A stretch of DNA of 64,000 bases from Microvenator marinus (GTDB lineage Bacteria > Myxococcota_A > Bradymonadia > Bradymonadales > Bradymonadaceae): the NCBI RefSeq assembly GCF_007993755.1, contig NZ_CP042467.1, positions 4,488,001-4,552,000 on the forward strand, in the 5' to 3' direction. Of this stretch, positions 43,145-52,660 are shown piece by piece. The notes beneath the pieces are model-generated. The model was not told the DNA's origin. It searched no databases and saw nothing but the letters and a program-made list of their open reading frames with translations. Position numbers and translations under genes: made by a program. The first letter of the stretch is position 1. Each line of letters starts with the position of its first letter.

Positions 43145-45613
43145 GTGGCTAAGACGTTCTTTGACGGTATTCGCGCAGCTGCTTTAATCGCACTGATTCT
43201 CACGTTCTGGAGCTTCGACGCTGCGTCGGTAGCCCTCGAACAAGCATCAGACGATTCCGGCATGCGATTCGTATTAGTCGCTTTCGGTATCTTGGGTCTG
43301 CCCTTGCTCCTCGGAGGTTCCGTCCTCGGAATTCTCGGTTCGAGCTGGTCCGGATGGTTTCAAGTCGCTCAAGAGAATCGAACTGACGCTGAAGCACTAG
43401 AATTTAGGAAGAAAGTAGCCAGCGCAACGCTTGTTGCACTGCCGATCCAAGCGCTGATCGTGGCGGCTCTGGTGGCAGCCACCCACTTCCTTGTGACCGC
43501 TGCGTTTCAGCGAGTCATGTTCCAAGCCCTGGGGCTTGGCGCCATCGCTGCCGTAGGCGCCGTGGGCGCCGGACTTGTCTGGCCAGCGCTGGTCCATCTG
43601 GTTTTCCACACCCTCGCTCCCTCGTTCAAAAATTCGATTACCACCCGCATGGAATCGAGCTTTGAGACCTCGCGCCTTCAGGCACTGACGGCGTCAACAT
43701 TGGTAGTGTTACCACTGGTGTCTGGTTTGCTCGGTGCGCTCGTCTGGGCAGCTCATACCTTCCTCATCGCGGGCATTGAGTCGAAGTCGTTACAGGCAAC
43801 CGGCCTCCTGGTTGTTGTCTGGGGAGCTGCCGTCCTATGTGGAGCCCTCGTGCTGTGGGCCTGCGCCAAAATTCTCCCCTTGTTTGAAAAGAAGGAAAAA
43901 CCACTCAGACCTGTTTTTGGTTTGATCGCCGTCTTGTCTGCCGCCGCCACGGCGCTAGCCTACTTCTGGGCAAAAGGGCTCAACGTTTGGGGCCACGCCA
44001 CCCTCTTGATGGCATTGGTCGCTGGTCCCGGATTGGTTCTGGTCTTCGTCGCGATGTGGCGCATGGAGATTCGCAGGATTGCATGGGTGTATGGACTTCC
44101 TCTAGCGTTTGTCCTCCTCGTGTTGCCTTCATTTTACCTGGCTGGCGATTGGGCAAGTTCCACCCAGACGCTTCGAGAAGCCACAAATCGTCATGGGGCA
44201 TTAACCTCGGACCTTGCTCGTGTTCTGCAGACGTTCTCGGATGCAGACGGTGACGGGATTCCGGGTCGTTTCGGAGGAGGCGACTGTGATGACACCAACG
44301 CCGAGATCTATCCAGGAGCTCGAGACACCCCAGGCAACGGGATCGATGAAAGCTGCTCCGGGGCCGATTCTGAGCTTCCACAGGGTAATGACCACCCATC
44401 CAGAAAGGCGGTCGCTCGAGCTTTCGAAACAGCGCTGGCCGAGCTTAAACGCGCTGAGGAAAACATTCCCGATCCGCCTAAGAATCTTCTGATTCTCCTC
44501 GTCGATACCTTGAGAGTCGACCACCTTGGATATGCCGGTTACGAGCGTGATACATCGCCGCGCATCGACGAACTTGCTCGCGAGTCGAGCACCTTCCTCT
44601 CCGCCTACGCTACGTCGCCCCACACCCCGAGGAGCATCCCAGCTGTCTTCTACGGAAAATACGCGAGCCGCATGAACTTTCTCGGCGCCCAGTACAATTA
44701 CCCAAGAGTTCACCCTGACAACACGAGCTTTGCCGAAGTGCTCTCGGAATCAGGCCATCAGAATTACGCCGAGACCTCGCATCACTACTTTCAGGAGAAG
44801 CGCGGACTCAACCAGGGCTTTCAAAACTGGAACAACGACGGCTGGCTCGATATCGCCCCCTCAAATGACGATATCGCCGCTCCGAGAATCTGGGCGCGCA
44901 CTGAGCCTCTGATCGAAAAGCTGGCTGAAACGCAGAAGTCCGGGGATGCCGCGCCCTTTACGCTCGTCGTTCATCTTTTCGAGCCCCATGCCCGCTGGAT
45001 TCATCACAAAGAATACGATTTCGGCAAAGAGGGGGATCCTCGAGTCAACGCCTACAACTCGGAGATCGCGTACACCGATGCCTACATCGGCAAAATCATA
45101 GACAAATTTAAGGAGCAAGACCTCTGGGATGAGACTGTTACGGTGCTGGTCTCAGACCACGGCGAGGCTTTCAATGAACACGGGTTCTACTTTCACGGAC
45201 AAACGCTCTACAACGAAGTGATCCGAGTTCCACTCATCGTGAGAGTTCCCGGTTGGCACCACCGCATGATCAAGACGCCAGTGTCTATCCTGGACGTGGG
45301 CCCCACATTGCTCGATCTCCTCGGTGAGGATGCGCCCTCAGATTACGATGGAATGAGCCTCGTTCCGCTCATGCTCGGCCAAGAGGTCGCCGATCGGCCC
45401 ATCTTCTCGGAACTCCTTCCGTACACAAGCTGGAAAGAACACCACAAGGCAGTCATGCTCGGTGATTGGAAGATGATCTCAGTCCTCTCAGCTGGCTCGG
45501 AGGAGCTCTACAATCTGGCCGAAGACCCAGGCGAGAAGAAGAACTTGATCAAGGAGAAGCCGGAAGACGCACAACGCCTTCGCCGTGCTCTCGAAGAGTT
45601 CATGAACCGATGA
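43145..45613 (+). CDS. Membrane sulfatase/alkaline-phosphatase-superfamily enzyme with MopE-type insert
   Basis: 822 residues with a GTG start. Residues 1-345 carry about 8-10 membrane segments. Residues 365-405 are an Asp-rich metal-binding segment of the MopE type (DADGDGIPGRFGGGDCDD, then DTPGNGIDESC). Residues 446-800 are a sulfatase fold: LLILLVDTLRVDHLGYAGY with the metal Asp, the nucleophile region TSPHTPRSIPAVFYG, and VSDHGEAFNEHG. The nucleophile seems to be Thr/Ser rather than the Cys of formylglycine sulfatases, so phospho- or glycerophospho-transfer is as likely as sulfate hydrolysis. The active domain is probably outside the inner membrane. It is coupled (ATGA) to the DUF523 gene. 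Confidence 0.82.
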   Translation: MAKTFFDGIRAAALIALILTFWSFDAASVALEQASDDSGMRFVLVAFGILGLPLLLGGSVLGILGSSWSGWFQVAQENRTDAEALEFRKKVASATLVALPIQALIVAALVAATHFLVTAAFQRVMFQALGLGAIAAVGAVGAGLVWPALVHLVFHTLAPSFKNSITTRMESSFETSRLQALTASTLVVLPLVSGLLGALVWAAHTFLIAGIESKSLQATGLLVVVWGAAVLCGALVLWACAKILPLFEKKEKPLRPVFGLIAVLSAAATALAYFWAKGLNVWGHATLLMALVAGPGLVLVFVAMWRMEIRRIAWVYGLPLAFVLLVLPSFYLAGDWASSTQTLREATNRHGALTSDLARVLQTFSDADGDGIPGRFGGGDCDDTNAEIYPGARDTPGNGIDESCSGADSELPQGNDHPSRKAVARAFETALAELKRAEENIPDPPKNLLILLVDTLRVDHLGYAGYERDTSPRIDELARESSTFLSAYATSPHTPRSIPAVFYGKYASRMNFLGAQYNYPRVHPDNTSFAEVLSESGHQNYAETSHHYFQEKRGLNQGFQNWNNDGWLDIAPSNDDIAAPRIWARTEPLIEKLAETQKSGDAAPFTLVVHLFEPHARWIHHKEYDFGKEGDPRVNAYNSEIAYTDAYIGKIIDKFKEQDLWDETVTVLVSDHGEAFNEHGFYFHGQTLYNEVIRVPLIVRVPGWHHRMIKTPVSILDVGPTLLDLLGEDAPSDYDGMSLVPLMLGQEVADRPIFSELLPYTSWKEHHKAVMLGDWKMISVLSAGSEELYNLAEDPGEKKNLIKEKPEDAQRLRRALEEFMNR

Positions 45614-46098
45614 AAGCCGCCAGTAAAATCCTCGTCAGCGCCTGCTTGATCGGGCAAAAGGTCCGATACGACGGCGCTGCAAACGAGAGCGCCCACCCCG
45701 TGTTGCTCAGATGGCTTGAGGCGGAGCGAGTTGTGCCTTTCTGCCCAGAGTGTGCCGGTGGCTTGCCCGTTCCAAGGCCCCCTGCAGAGATTGTTGGAGG
45801 CGTGGGTATGGACGTCGTCCTCGGTCATGCCGCGGTCCGAACACGAAACGCTGACGTCTCGGAGTACTTCCTGAAGGGCGCACAAGCGGCACTCGCCAGA
45901 TGCGAAGAGCTCGGAATTCGAGTCGCTCTCCTCAAGGCACGATCTCCTTCGTGCGGCTCCACCCAGATCTACGATGGCTCCTTCTCGCGAACCCTGAAAG
46001 AAGGGGAGGGCGTGACCACCGCACTCCTGCGCCAGCATGGGATCGAGGTCTTTTCTGAAGACGAGTTCGAACTCGCTGACCAAGCCTTGGGGCGTTGA
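45610..46098 (+). CDS. DUF523 family protein
   Basis: 162 residues from the ATG at 45610, which overlaps the previous stop (ATGA); the longer frame to 45466 is antisense-like sequence within the sulfatase gene. Typical DUF523 (YbbK) features are ILVSACLIGQKVRYDG (about 7-22), VPFCPECAGGLPVPRPPAEI (about 43-62) and KARSPSCGSTQIYDG (about 111-125). The conserved Cys residues suggest metal or Fe-S binding. Function unknown. It is followed by proS after 54 bp with a possible promoter between. Confidence 0.88.
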   Translation: MKAASKILVSACLIGQKVRYDGAANESAHPVLLRWLEAERVVPFCPECAGGLPVPRPPAEIVGGVGMDVVLGHAAVRTRNADVSEYFLKGAQAALARCEELGIRVALLKARSPSCGSTQIYDGSFSRTLKEGEGVTTALLRQHGIEVFSEDEFELADQALGR

Positions 46099-46123
46099 CA
46101 CGCACTTAGTGCTGGGATAACTC
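46095..46123 (+). promoter_or_regulatory. Possible promoter for proS
   Basis: TTGACA overlapping the DUF523 stop codon, with GATAAC 15 nt or TAACTC 17 nt downstream, about 30 bp upstream of the proS start. The -35 is perfect and the -10 is weak. Confidence 0.4.
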
Positions 46124-46152
46124 CGCTCGACGGCCCAACAAGAGGTGCTTCG

Positions 46153-47883
46153 ATGCGTTTGTCTCAGATGTTTATCCCCACTCGAAAGGAAGACCCTGCT
46201 GAAGCAGAGGTCGTTAGTCATAAACTCCTGATCCGGGGGGCGTACATGCGAATGATAGCCCGCGGTATCTACACGTTCATGCCCCTGGGCTGGCGAAGCG
46301 TCAGGAAAATCGAGGAAATCGTCCGCCAGGAGATGGACCGGGCCGGGGCCCAAGAGGTCTTGATGCCTGGAGTTCAACCCTCCGAGCTCTGGAAAGAGTC
46401 GGGCCGTTGGGAGCAATACGGACCGGAGCTTCTGAGATTCAAAGACCGCAAAGGCAGTGATTTTTGCCTCGGACCCACGCACGAAGAAGTCATTACGGAT
46501 CTCGTGCGCGGTGAGGTCACTAGCTACAAGCAGCTACCGATCAATCTCTACCAGATTCAATCGAAGTTCCGAGACGAAGTGCGTCCGCGATTCGGATTGA
46601 TGCGGGGACGAGAGTTCATCATGAAGGACGCATACTCCTTCGATCTCGACGCCGAAGGCGCGCTAAAGAGCTATGAAATCATGTTCGAGGCCTACCACAG
46701 AATCTGCGAGCGGCTCGGGTTTGAGTTCCGCGCGGTTGAGGCAGACACCGGCAATATCGGGGGCTCACGCTCACACGAATTCCAAGTCCTGGCAGAAACC
46801 GGCGAAGACGAAATCGTGAGTTGTCCGTCCTGTGGCTATACGGCGAATGTTGAGAAGGCAGAGATTCGCGTCGAAGCGGGCACGGTGGATTACAGCGAGT
46901 CCAAGGAACTCGTCGTGGTCCAAACTCCAGGGCAGCGCACCATCGAAGAAGTCTCTAAATTCCTTAAGAAGAAGCCGCATCAATTCATCAAAACCCTGAT
47001 TTATAGCGCGGACTCGAAACTCGTGGCGATTCTCGTTCGTGGAGACCACGAAGCCAACGAGCTCAAGGTCAAGGCGTTCCTAAAGTCGAAGTTCGGCGAA
47101 ATCTCTGAGCTGCGCATGGCGCACGATTTTGAGGTCGAAGCGGCTACCGGAGCGCCTGTTGGCTACGCAGGTCCAGTGGGGCTAAAGATTCCTGTATTCG
47201 CTGATTTCGCGCTCTCCACACTTAAGGATGGCATCAGCGGCGCAAACCAGGAAGACGCCCACCACCTCTTCGTGAACGTAGGCCGGGACTATACTCCGAC
47301 CGAGTTCGTTGACCTTCGCCAGGCTCGGGGAGGAGACCTCTGCGGCAGATGCGGGTCCACGTTCGACGCGCATCGAGGTATCGAAGTGGGCCACGTGTTC
47401 TATCTTGGCACCAAATACTCGGCTGCCATGAACGCTACAGTTCTGGATGAAGAAGGCAATCAACGTCCTATGGAAATGGGATGCTACGGGATCGGGATCA
47501 CCCGAATGCTGGCCGCTATCATCGAGCAAAACCACGATGATAATGGCATCATCTGGCCGATGGCCGTGGCGCCGTATCACGTGATCGTTCAACCCTTGCA
47601 GGTCCAAGACGAAGAGGTTGTCAAGGTTGCAGACGAGATCTACGCCGGACTCAAAGCACATGGTGTTGAGGTCTTGCTCGACGACCGCGATTTGCGGCCA
47701 GGCAACAAGTTCAAAGATGCCGATCTGATCGGAATCCCAATTCGAGTGACCGTGGGTGGCCGTGGGGTCAAAGAGGGCATCGTCGAGGTTAAAGGGCGCC
47801 GCGAAGAATCGGCCCAGAATATCCCTATCGCCGATGTCGTGGCGCACGTTCACGCACAGGTTCAAGACGCACTCTCGAGGTAA
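46153..47883 (+). CDS. proS: Prolyl-tRNA synthetase (with editing domain)
   Basis: 576 residues, bacterial-type ProRS. Class II motif 2 (FRDEVRPRFGLMRGREFIMKD, split around 138-158), the YbaK-like editing insertion (about 225-380, including HQFIKTLIYSADSKLVAIL), motif 3 region YGIGITRMLAAIIEQNHD (about 445-462) and the C-terminal anticodon-binding domain are present. It charges tRNA-Pro and clears mischarged Ala. It is the first of a coupled set proS-pyrF-rlmB-LRR (3-bp gap, then 4-bp overlaps). Confidence 0.96.
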   Translation: MRLSQMFIPTRKEDPAEAEVVSHKLLIRGAYMRMIARGIYTFMPLGWRSVRKIEEIVRQEMDRAGAQEVLMPGVQPSELWKESGRWEQYGPELLRFKDRKGSDFCLGPTHEEVITDLVRGEVTSYKQLPINLYQIQSKFRDEVRPRFGLMRGREFIMKDAYSFDLDAEGALKSYEIMFEAYHRICERLGFEFRAVEADTGNIGGSRSHEFQVLAETGEDEIVSCPSCGYTANVEKAEIRVEAGTVDYSESKELVVVQTPGQRTIEEVSKFLKKKPHQFIKTLIYSADSKLVAILVRGDHEANELKVKAFLKSKFGEISELRMAHDFEVEAATGAPVGYAGPVGLKIPVFADFALSTLKDGISGANQEDAHHLFVNVGRDYTPTEFVDLRQARGGDLCGRCGSTFDAHRGIEVGHVFYLGTKYSAAMNATVLDEEGNQRPMEMGCYGIGITRMLAAIIEQNHDDNGIIWPMAVAPYHVIVQPLQVQDEEVVKVADEIYAGLKAHGVEVLLDDRDLRPGNKFKDADLIGIPIRVTVGGRGVKEGIVEVKGRREESAQNIPIADVVAHVHAQVQDALSR

Positions 47884-47886
47884 ATC

Positions 47887-48606
47887 ATGGATGAGCGCCA
47901 GGCGATATTACTCAAAAAGCACGCCATCGTGGCGCTCGATCTGGACTCCGAGGCTGGCGCGCTCGAACTTGCTGCCAAGATTAAGGGGCACGTCGACAAG
48001 GTTAAGGTCGGAAGTCATCTCTTCACCCAAACAGGGCCGCGGATTCTGGACGACCTCCACAAGCTCGGTCTTCGAGTTTTTCTGGACCTCAAATTCCACG
48101 ATATCCCAAGCGTGGTTGAGAAGGCCTGTGCGAGCGTCTCACAACACCCTGCGATCTTCCTGCTGACGGTTCATGCCTCGGGCGGGCCGAACATGGTTCG
48201 TGGAGCATGCCAGGGCGCACGGACACGCGATGTTCCGCTGCCACCCACGGTGGTGGCGGTGACGGCCTTAACTTCCATGAGTCCGATGGAACTCTCCCTC
48301 GCTGGCGTACAAACCAACCTGGAAGACTACGCCGAGAAACTCGCCTTAATGGCTACCGACGCAGGAGCCGATGGCGTGGTCTGTTCCCCTCTAGAGGTCG
48401 AACGTCTGGCTCGGGTTCTGCCGACCGGTTCGGTCTTTGTGACGCCAGGTATCCGAAGTGGAGCGATCAAAGGCGACGACCAAACTCGAACGATGAGTGC
48501 GGCGCAAGCCCTGAAGGCCGGAAGCACGTTCATCGTGATCGGTCGGCCGGTTTACCTCGCGAGCGATCCCCTACAAGCCCTTGAAGAGATCGGAGCGAGC
48601 CTATGA
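47887..48606 (+). CDS. pyrF: Orotidine 5'-phosphate decarboxylase
   Basis: 239 residues. PyrF performs the last step of UMP synthesis. It shows the N-terminal IVALDLDSEAGAL, the catalytic DLKFHDIPSVV (about 59-69, with the Lys-Asp network), GADGVVCSPLEVE (about 158-170), VTPGIRSG and a phosphate-binding IVIGRPVYLASDP near the end. The family normally has two adjacent Asp/Lys pairs; DLKFHDIP fits. It overlaps the rlmB start by 4 bp. Confidence 0.94.
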   Translation: MDERQAILLKKHAIVALDLDSEAGALELAAKIKGHVDKVKVGSHLFTQTGPRILDDLHKLGLRVFLDLKFHDIPSVVEKACASVSQHPAIFLLTVHASGGPNMVRGACQGARTRDVPLPPTVVAVTALTSMSPMELSLAGVQTNLEDYAEKLALMATDAGADGVVCSPLEVERLARVLPTGSVFVTPGIRSGAIKGDDQTRTMSAAQALKAGSTFIVIGRPVYLASDPLQALEEIGASL

Positions 48607-49319
48607 TCATCTACGGAACACATCCGGTTGAAGAGGTTCTGGAGTTGGTGCCAGACCGGATTCATCGTTTGATCTCTTCGAGATGGGGCGCAAAAGAGCT
48701 CGCGCGGATCGCTGAGCTATCAAAAGCCAATGGTGTGAAGGTGGATCACGTCCCAGGACCGTCGCTAGACGAGCTCGTGGACGGTAATCATCAAGGGATC
48801 GCGGCCGAACTGCATCCCTTCAACTACGCCCCTCTCGAACGCGTCATAGAGCGAACCGCTGAAAACCCACACGCCTGTGTACTGGTGCTCGACCAGGTCC
48901 AGGACCCCCAGAACTTCGGATCGATCCTAAGAAGTGCGGCAGGATTGGGTATAGATGCGGTGATCGTTCCCAAAGACCGCGCGGCCAGCGTCACCGGTGT
49001 GGTAGTACGCGCGTCCGCTGGACTGGCCTTCAGGGTGCCCGTGGCCCAAGTCACAAATGTGGCTCGGTGCCTCGATGAACTCAAAGAGCATGGATTCTGG
49101 ACGGTCGGCGCGTTTATGGATGGAACTCCCGCATGGGACCTAGATTTCCGCATGAAAACCGCGCTTGTGATGGGCTCAGAGCAAAAGGGAATTCGACCGT
49201 TGGTTGAAAAGAAGTGCGACTTCCGAACATCTATTCCGATGAAGCTCGGTACTGAGAGCTTGAATGTCGGCGTCGCAAGTGCCATCCTGCTCTATGAAAT
49301 CAAACGGCAATGTAAATGA
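48603..49319 (+). CDS. rlmB: 23S rRNA (guanosine-2'-O)-methyltransferase, RlmB type
   Basis: 238 residues, SpoU/TrmH family with the N-terminal RNA-binding domain (about 1-75) and SPOUT domain. Motif 1 LDQVQDPQNFGSILRSA (about 98-114), motif 2 VMGSEQKGIR (about 189-198) and motif 3 ESLNVGVASAILLYE (about 218-232) form the knotted SAM site. The start IIYGTHPVEEVL matches RlmB (G2251 methylation in E. coli numbering). It overlaps both neighbours by 4 bp. Confidence 0.9.
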   Translation: MIIYGTHPVEEVLELVPDRIHRLISSRWGAKELARIAELSKANGVKVDHVPGPSLDELVDGNHQGIAAELHPFNYAPLERVIERTAENPHACVLVLDQVQDPQNFGSILRSAAGLGIDAVIVPKDRAASVTGVVVRASAGLAFRVPVAQVTNVARCLDELKEHGFWTVGAFMDGTPAWDLDFRMKTALVMGSEQKGIRPLVEKKCDFRTSIPMKLGTESLNVGVASAILLYEIKRQCK

Positions 49320-50566
49320 CCCAAAACGCGGTTGAGCGAGATATCTCCCTGGGGGAAGCGCTAGAAATAGCCAAGAACGTCTCAACAGATTTCGCCCAGC
49401 TTCAAGCCATCCTCTCGGAATGGTCGGGGCCTTTTGGGCTACTCGATGGTGAAACATCGCTCGAGCGCCTAGAGCTAGGTGCAAAGCCCCTGATCGTCTG
49501 GGGCAATCTCAGTGTTGAGGGCTCTATCCTCGACCTGAGCCAGGCCGGAACGCTCCTCGTCGTTCTCGGCAACCTCCAAGCCAAGGAAATCTACTTTCAA
49601 AGTCGGCTCGCCTCGTCGGGCCGAATCGATGTCAAAGGCGTGATCGCTGCGGGATCCGCCGATTCCGGGAAGATCTTGGCCAGTGGCGGCTTAGAGTGCA
49701 GAGCCCTCATCGCGCGCGCTCCACTTCAAGTCGTGGGCGATGCCAAGTCTGACTTTTCTTTCGGGCCCATCCAGGGGCTAAAGACCAGTAACATGCTCGC
49801 CGGTGAACTCTTCGTGGATCACGTTCTCGACCGCCCGGACGATCCAATGACCGCGGATTGTGATTTCACCAAACTTCGGGAGCGGATGGCCGCAGGGCTT
49901 GAAATCATCCAGGCAGAGCCATCTTCAAGACGTCTCCAAATCCTCAGCGATCTGGACGACACCGCATCCAAGCTCACCCTCGATCTTGAAGACGCAGGCC
50001 TATTCGAGGTTCCGGAAGAGGTCTTCGAAGCGAAGGGTTTGGAGCGCCTGGTCCTAGATTTCAACGATATTACTGTGCTTCCTCAGCGGATCGCCTCCTT
50101 GAAGAGCCTGAAGGTCTTGAGCCTTGACGGAAACCCCATTCGCAAACTTCCCGAAGAGATCGGCCAGCTCAACACGTTGGAAACCCTTAGTTTGCGTTTT
50201 GTGAACCTCAAAGAACTCCCTGATGCGATCTCCGGTTTGGTTCATTTACGAGAGATCTTCTTGACCATGAGCGCTTTGAGAGATTTCCCAGAATCCCTGG
50301 TCTCTATGCCCTCATTGGAGCGGCTCAGCTTTTGGCATTGCGGCGAAGACGAAGAGAAGCTCAAGGGCTTTGTAGAGCGGCTTTCTGCGATGAAACAACT
50401 CAAAGTCCTGACCTTTGCCCAAGGGGGATTTTCCAAAATGCCAGCCGAACTCAAAAGCTTAGGCTTTCTGGATGAACTCCACCTCATCGAACAGCGCCTC
50501 CCTGAAGCAAGACAGGAAGAGGTGCGCGCCTGGCTTCCCAACACCAGGGTCCGTTTTTCGATTTGA
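49316..50566 (+). CDS. Leucine-rich-repeat protein
   Basis: 416 residues, cytoplasmic as no signal peptide is seen. Residues 50-155 have a regular beta pattern (LIVWGNLSVEGSILDLS, LLVVLGNLQAKEIYFQS, GRIDVKGVIAAGS), like a short beta-helix or bactofilin-type repeat. Residues 230-395 contain about seven LRRs of the LPxxIxxLxxLxxLxLxxN type, for example LPQRIASLKSLKVLSLDGN and LPEEIGQLNTLETLSL. LRRs mediate protein binding; partner unknown. Its start overlaps the rlmB stop (ATGA), but no translational role is implied. Confidence 0.75.
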   Translation: MTQNAVERDISLGEALEIAKNVSTDFAQLQAILSEWSGPFGLLDGETSLERLELGAKPLIVWGNLSVEGSILDLSQAGTLLVVLGNLQAKEIYFQSRLASSGRIDVKGVIAAGSADSGKILASGGLECRALIARAPLQVVGDAKSDFSFGPIQGLKTSNMLAGELFVDHVLDRPDDPMTADCDFTKLRERMAAGLEIIQAEPSSRRLQILSDLDDTASKLTLDLEDAGLFEVPEEVFEAKGLERLVLDFNDITVLPQRIASLKSLKVLSLDGNPIRKLPEEIGQLNTLETLSLRFVNLKELPDAISGLVHLREIFLTMSALRDFPESLVSMPSLERLSFWHCGEDEEKLKGFVERLSAMKQLKVLTFAQGGFSKMPAELKSLGFLDELHLIEQRLPEARQEEVRAWLPNTRVRFSI

Positions 50567-50608
50567 TCCACGAATCGAAAAAATGGACACAAAAGCATCT
50601 TTTCGATG

Positions 50609-50637
50609 TTGACACACTTCACGGTCGTGATTATCAC
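50609..50637 (+). promoter_or_regulatory. Promoter of the Thr-Tyr-Gly-Thr tRNA cluster
   Basis: TTGACA, 17-nt spacer, TATCAC, ending 41 bp upstream of the first tRNA. Confidence 0.7.
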
Positions 50638-50677
50638 TGTCGCCCCGCTGCCGGAAGGCGGTGGAAAGTACGAAAGT

Positions 50678-50750
50678 GCTGGCGTAGCTCAATTGGCAGA
50701 GCAGCTGTTTTGTAAACAGCAGGTTGCGGGTTCGAGTCCCACCGCCAGCT
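50678..50750 (+). tRNA. tRNA-Thr (TGT)
   Basis: 73 nt. Acceptor GCTGGCG/CGCCAGC with discriminator T. The anticodon stem GCTGT/ACAGC encloses loop TTTGTAA with anticodon TGT. CCA is not encoded. First gene of the conserved cluster Thr-Tyr-Gly-Thr upstream of tuf. Confidence 0.97.
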
Positions 50751-50783
50751 TAGGAGCACAGGCATTTTCGTGCTTCGATCAGG

Positions 50784-50865
50784 GGTGGGGTACCCGAGCG
50801 GTCAAAGGGACCAGACTGTAAATCTGGCGGCTCAGCCTTCGAAGGTTCGAATCCTTCCCCCACCA
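50784..50865 (+). tRNA. tRNA-Tyr (GTA)
   Basis: 82-nt class II tRNA with a long variable arm. Acceptor GGTGGGG/CCCCACC with discriminator A. The anticodon stem CCAGA/TCTGG encloses loop CTGTAAA with anticodon GTA. Confidence 0.97.
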
Positions 50866-50917
50866 TTCTCAATTGCAGCGCGAGCTGCTCTTGAGATACA
50901 TAACGAATCGGCTATAT

Positions 50918-50989
50918 GCGGGAGTAGCTCAGTGGTAGAGCATCAGCCTTCCAAGCTGAGGGTCGCGGGTTCGACCCCCGTCTCCCGCT
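50918..50989 (+). tRNA. tRNA-Gly (TCC)
   Basis: 72 nt. Acceptor GCGGGAG/CTCCCGC with discriminator T. The anticodon stem TCAGC/GCTGA encloses loop CTTCCAA with anticodon TCC. Confidence 0.97.
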
Positions 50990-51023
50990 CTCCGATTCAA
51001 AATCGACCGCTTGTCGGTCGGTT

Positions 51024-51095
<72 letters not shown>

Positions 51096-51108
51096 TGCTG
51101 TTCAGCTC

Positions 51109-51137
51109 TTGACATGCTGAACATGGCTCAGTATAGC
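51109..51137 (+). promoter_or_regulatory. Dedicated promoter of tuf
   Basis: TTGACA, 17-nt spacer, TATAGC, lying 14 bp after the last tRNA and about 110 bp upstream of the tuf start. tuf can thus be transcribed alone as well as from the tRNA promoter. Confidence 0.8.
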
Positions 51138-51247
51138 GGCTCCCCGAGTCGCTCTATGTTTTTGTGGCGCAGGGTCACAGGCATTTGAGAAGCAAGCAAA
51201 CTTAAGAGATCCATCCCCGCGAGTCGGGGCGTAGAAGGAGTTGGACG

Positions 51248-52444
51248 ATGGCAAAGCAAAAGTTCGAACGTAACAAACCACACGTTAACATTGGCACAAT
51301 CGGCCACGTTGACCACGGTAAGACTACTCTCACCGCTGCGATCACGAAAGTCCTCGCAGAAGCTATGGGCAAAGGCGCTACGATTGCGTACGACGAGATC
51401 GACAAAGCTCCTGAAGAGAGAGAGCGTGGTATCACCATCTCGACGGCACACGTTGAATACGAGACGGCTAACCGTCACTACGCACACGTGGACTGCCCAG
51501 GCCACGCTGACTACGTCAAGAACATGATCACCGGTGCCGCTCAGATGGACGGCGCTATCCTCGTTGTTTCGGCTGCTGATGGCCCAATGCCACAAACTCG
51601 CGAGCACATCCTTCTCGCGCGTCAGGTTGGTGTTCCAGCGATCGTTGTGTTCCTCAACAAAGCCGACGTGGTTGACGACGCTGAGCTTCTCGAACTCGTT
51701 GAGCTTGAGGTGCGCGAGCTCCTCTCCAACTACGAGTTCCCTGGTGACGATCTTCCGATCGTGATCGGTTCGGCTCTTCAGGCTCTTGAAGGACAAGACA
51801 CCCCATACGGTAAGCCTGCGATCATGAAGCTTATGGCAGAAGTGGATAACTACATCCCTCAGCCAGAGCGTGAAATCGACAAGCCATTCCTTATGCCTAT
51901 CGAGGACGTCTTCTCGATCTCCGGTCGTGGTACCGTGGTCACCGGACGTATCGAGCGCGGTATCGTCAAGGTTGGTGATGAGGTCGAAATCGTTGGTTTC
52001 GGAGCGAAAGCCGAGAAAACCACTGTGACCGGTGTTGAAATGTTCCGTAAGCTTCTCGACAGCGGTGAAGCTGGCGACAACGTTGGCTGCCTCCTTCGCG
52101 GTATCAAGAAGGAAGATGTGGAGCGTGGTCAGGTTCTTGTTAAGCCAGGAACCGTCAAGCCTCACACCAAGTTCGAAGCTGAAATCTACGTTCTTTCGAA
52201 AGAAGAAGGTGGACGTCATACCCCGTTCTTCACGGGCTACCGTCCTCAGTTCTACTTCCGTACGACAGACGTGACCGGTATCGTTTCGCTTCCAGAGGGC
52301 ACCGAAATGGTTATGCCTGGCGACAACGTCACCGTTCAAGCTCAGCTCATCACTCCAATCGCCATGGAGAAAGGTCTTCGCTTCGCGATTCGCGAAGGTG
52401 GACGTACCGTTGGTGCGGGTGCTGTGGCTACCATCACCGAGTAA
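51248..52444 (+). CDS. tuf: Elongation factor Tu
   Basis: 398 residues. EF-Tu delivers aminoacyl-tRNA to the ribosome. GTP-binding motifs: GHVDHGKTT (about 19-27), [11 protein letters not shown] (about 81-91), NKADVVDD (about 136-143). Domains 2 and 3 are intact with the normal C-terminus AVATITE. It starts at an ATG with AAGGAG upstream. Codon choice is visibly biased, as expected for a highly expressed gene. Located between the tRNA cluster and tRNA-Trp-secE-nusG, the ancestral tufB position. Confidence 0.98.
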   Translation: MAKQKFERNKPHVNIGTIGHVDHGKTTLTAAITKVLAEAMGKGATIAYDEIDKAPEERERGITISTAHVEYETANRHYAHVDCPGHADYVKNMITGAAQMDGAILVVSAADGPMPQTREHILLARQVGVPAIVVFLNKADVVDDAELLELVELEVRELLSNYEFPGDDLPIVIGSALQALEGQDTPYGKPAIMKLMAEVDNYIPQPEREIDKPFLMPIEDVFSISGRGTVVTGRIERGIVKVGDEVEIVGFGAKAEKTTVTGVEMFRKLLDSGEAGDNVGCLLRGIKKEDVERGQVLVKPGTVKPHTKFEAEIYVLSKEEGGRHTPFFTGYRPQFYFRTTDVTGIVSLPEGTEMVMPGDNVTVQAQLITPIAMEKGLRFAIREGGRTVGAGAVATITE

Positions 52445-52476
52445 TCGGTGATACGTTTTCAGTGTCTTTCGACTGG

Positions 52477-52510
52477 CGCAGGGAAGAGATTCGACTCTCC
52501 CTGCGTTTCT
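52477..52510 (+). terminator. Imperfect terminator after tuf
   Basis: Stem CGCAGGGAAGAG / CTCTCCCTGCG with one bulged base, followed by a short T-rich stretch. Probably partial, since tRNA-Trp follows 14 bp later with no clear promoter of its own. Confidence 0.5.
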
Positions 52511-52523
52511 GTCGATACACTGT

Positions 52524-52597
52524 AGGGGTATAGCTCAGCTAGGTAGAGCACCGGATTCCAAATCCGGCGGTCGGGGGTTCGATCCCCTCTGCCCCTG
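52524..52597 (+). tRNA. tRNA-Trp (CCA)
   Basis: 74 nt. Acceptor AGGGGTA/TGCCCCT (one T-G pair) with discriminator G. The anticodon stem CCGGA/TCCGG encloses loop TTCCAAA with anticodon CCA. It sits between tuf and secE, as in many bacteria. Confidence 0.97.
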
Positions 52598-52660
52598 TTT
52601 CTTGAGTCACGAAAGTGGCCATGTCTTCACCCGCACGCGGGTGAACACGGAGTGCCGAAC

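Noticed and set aside
50552-50583. AT-rich inverted repeat at the end of the LRR gene
   Set aside because: Stem TTTTTCGATT/AATCGAAAAA has no T run on the plus strand after it, so it is not a convincing terminator for that gene.
51128-52339. 403-residue open frame antisense to tuf
   Set aside because: Mirror of the strongly biased tuf coding frame; no ribosome site and no protein-like motif.
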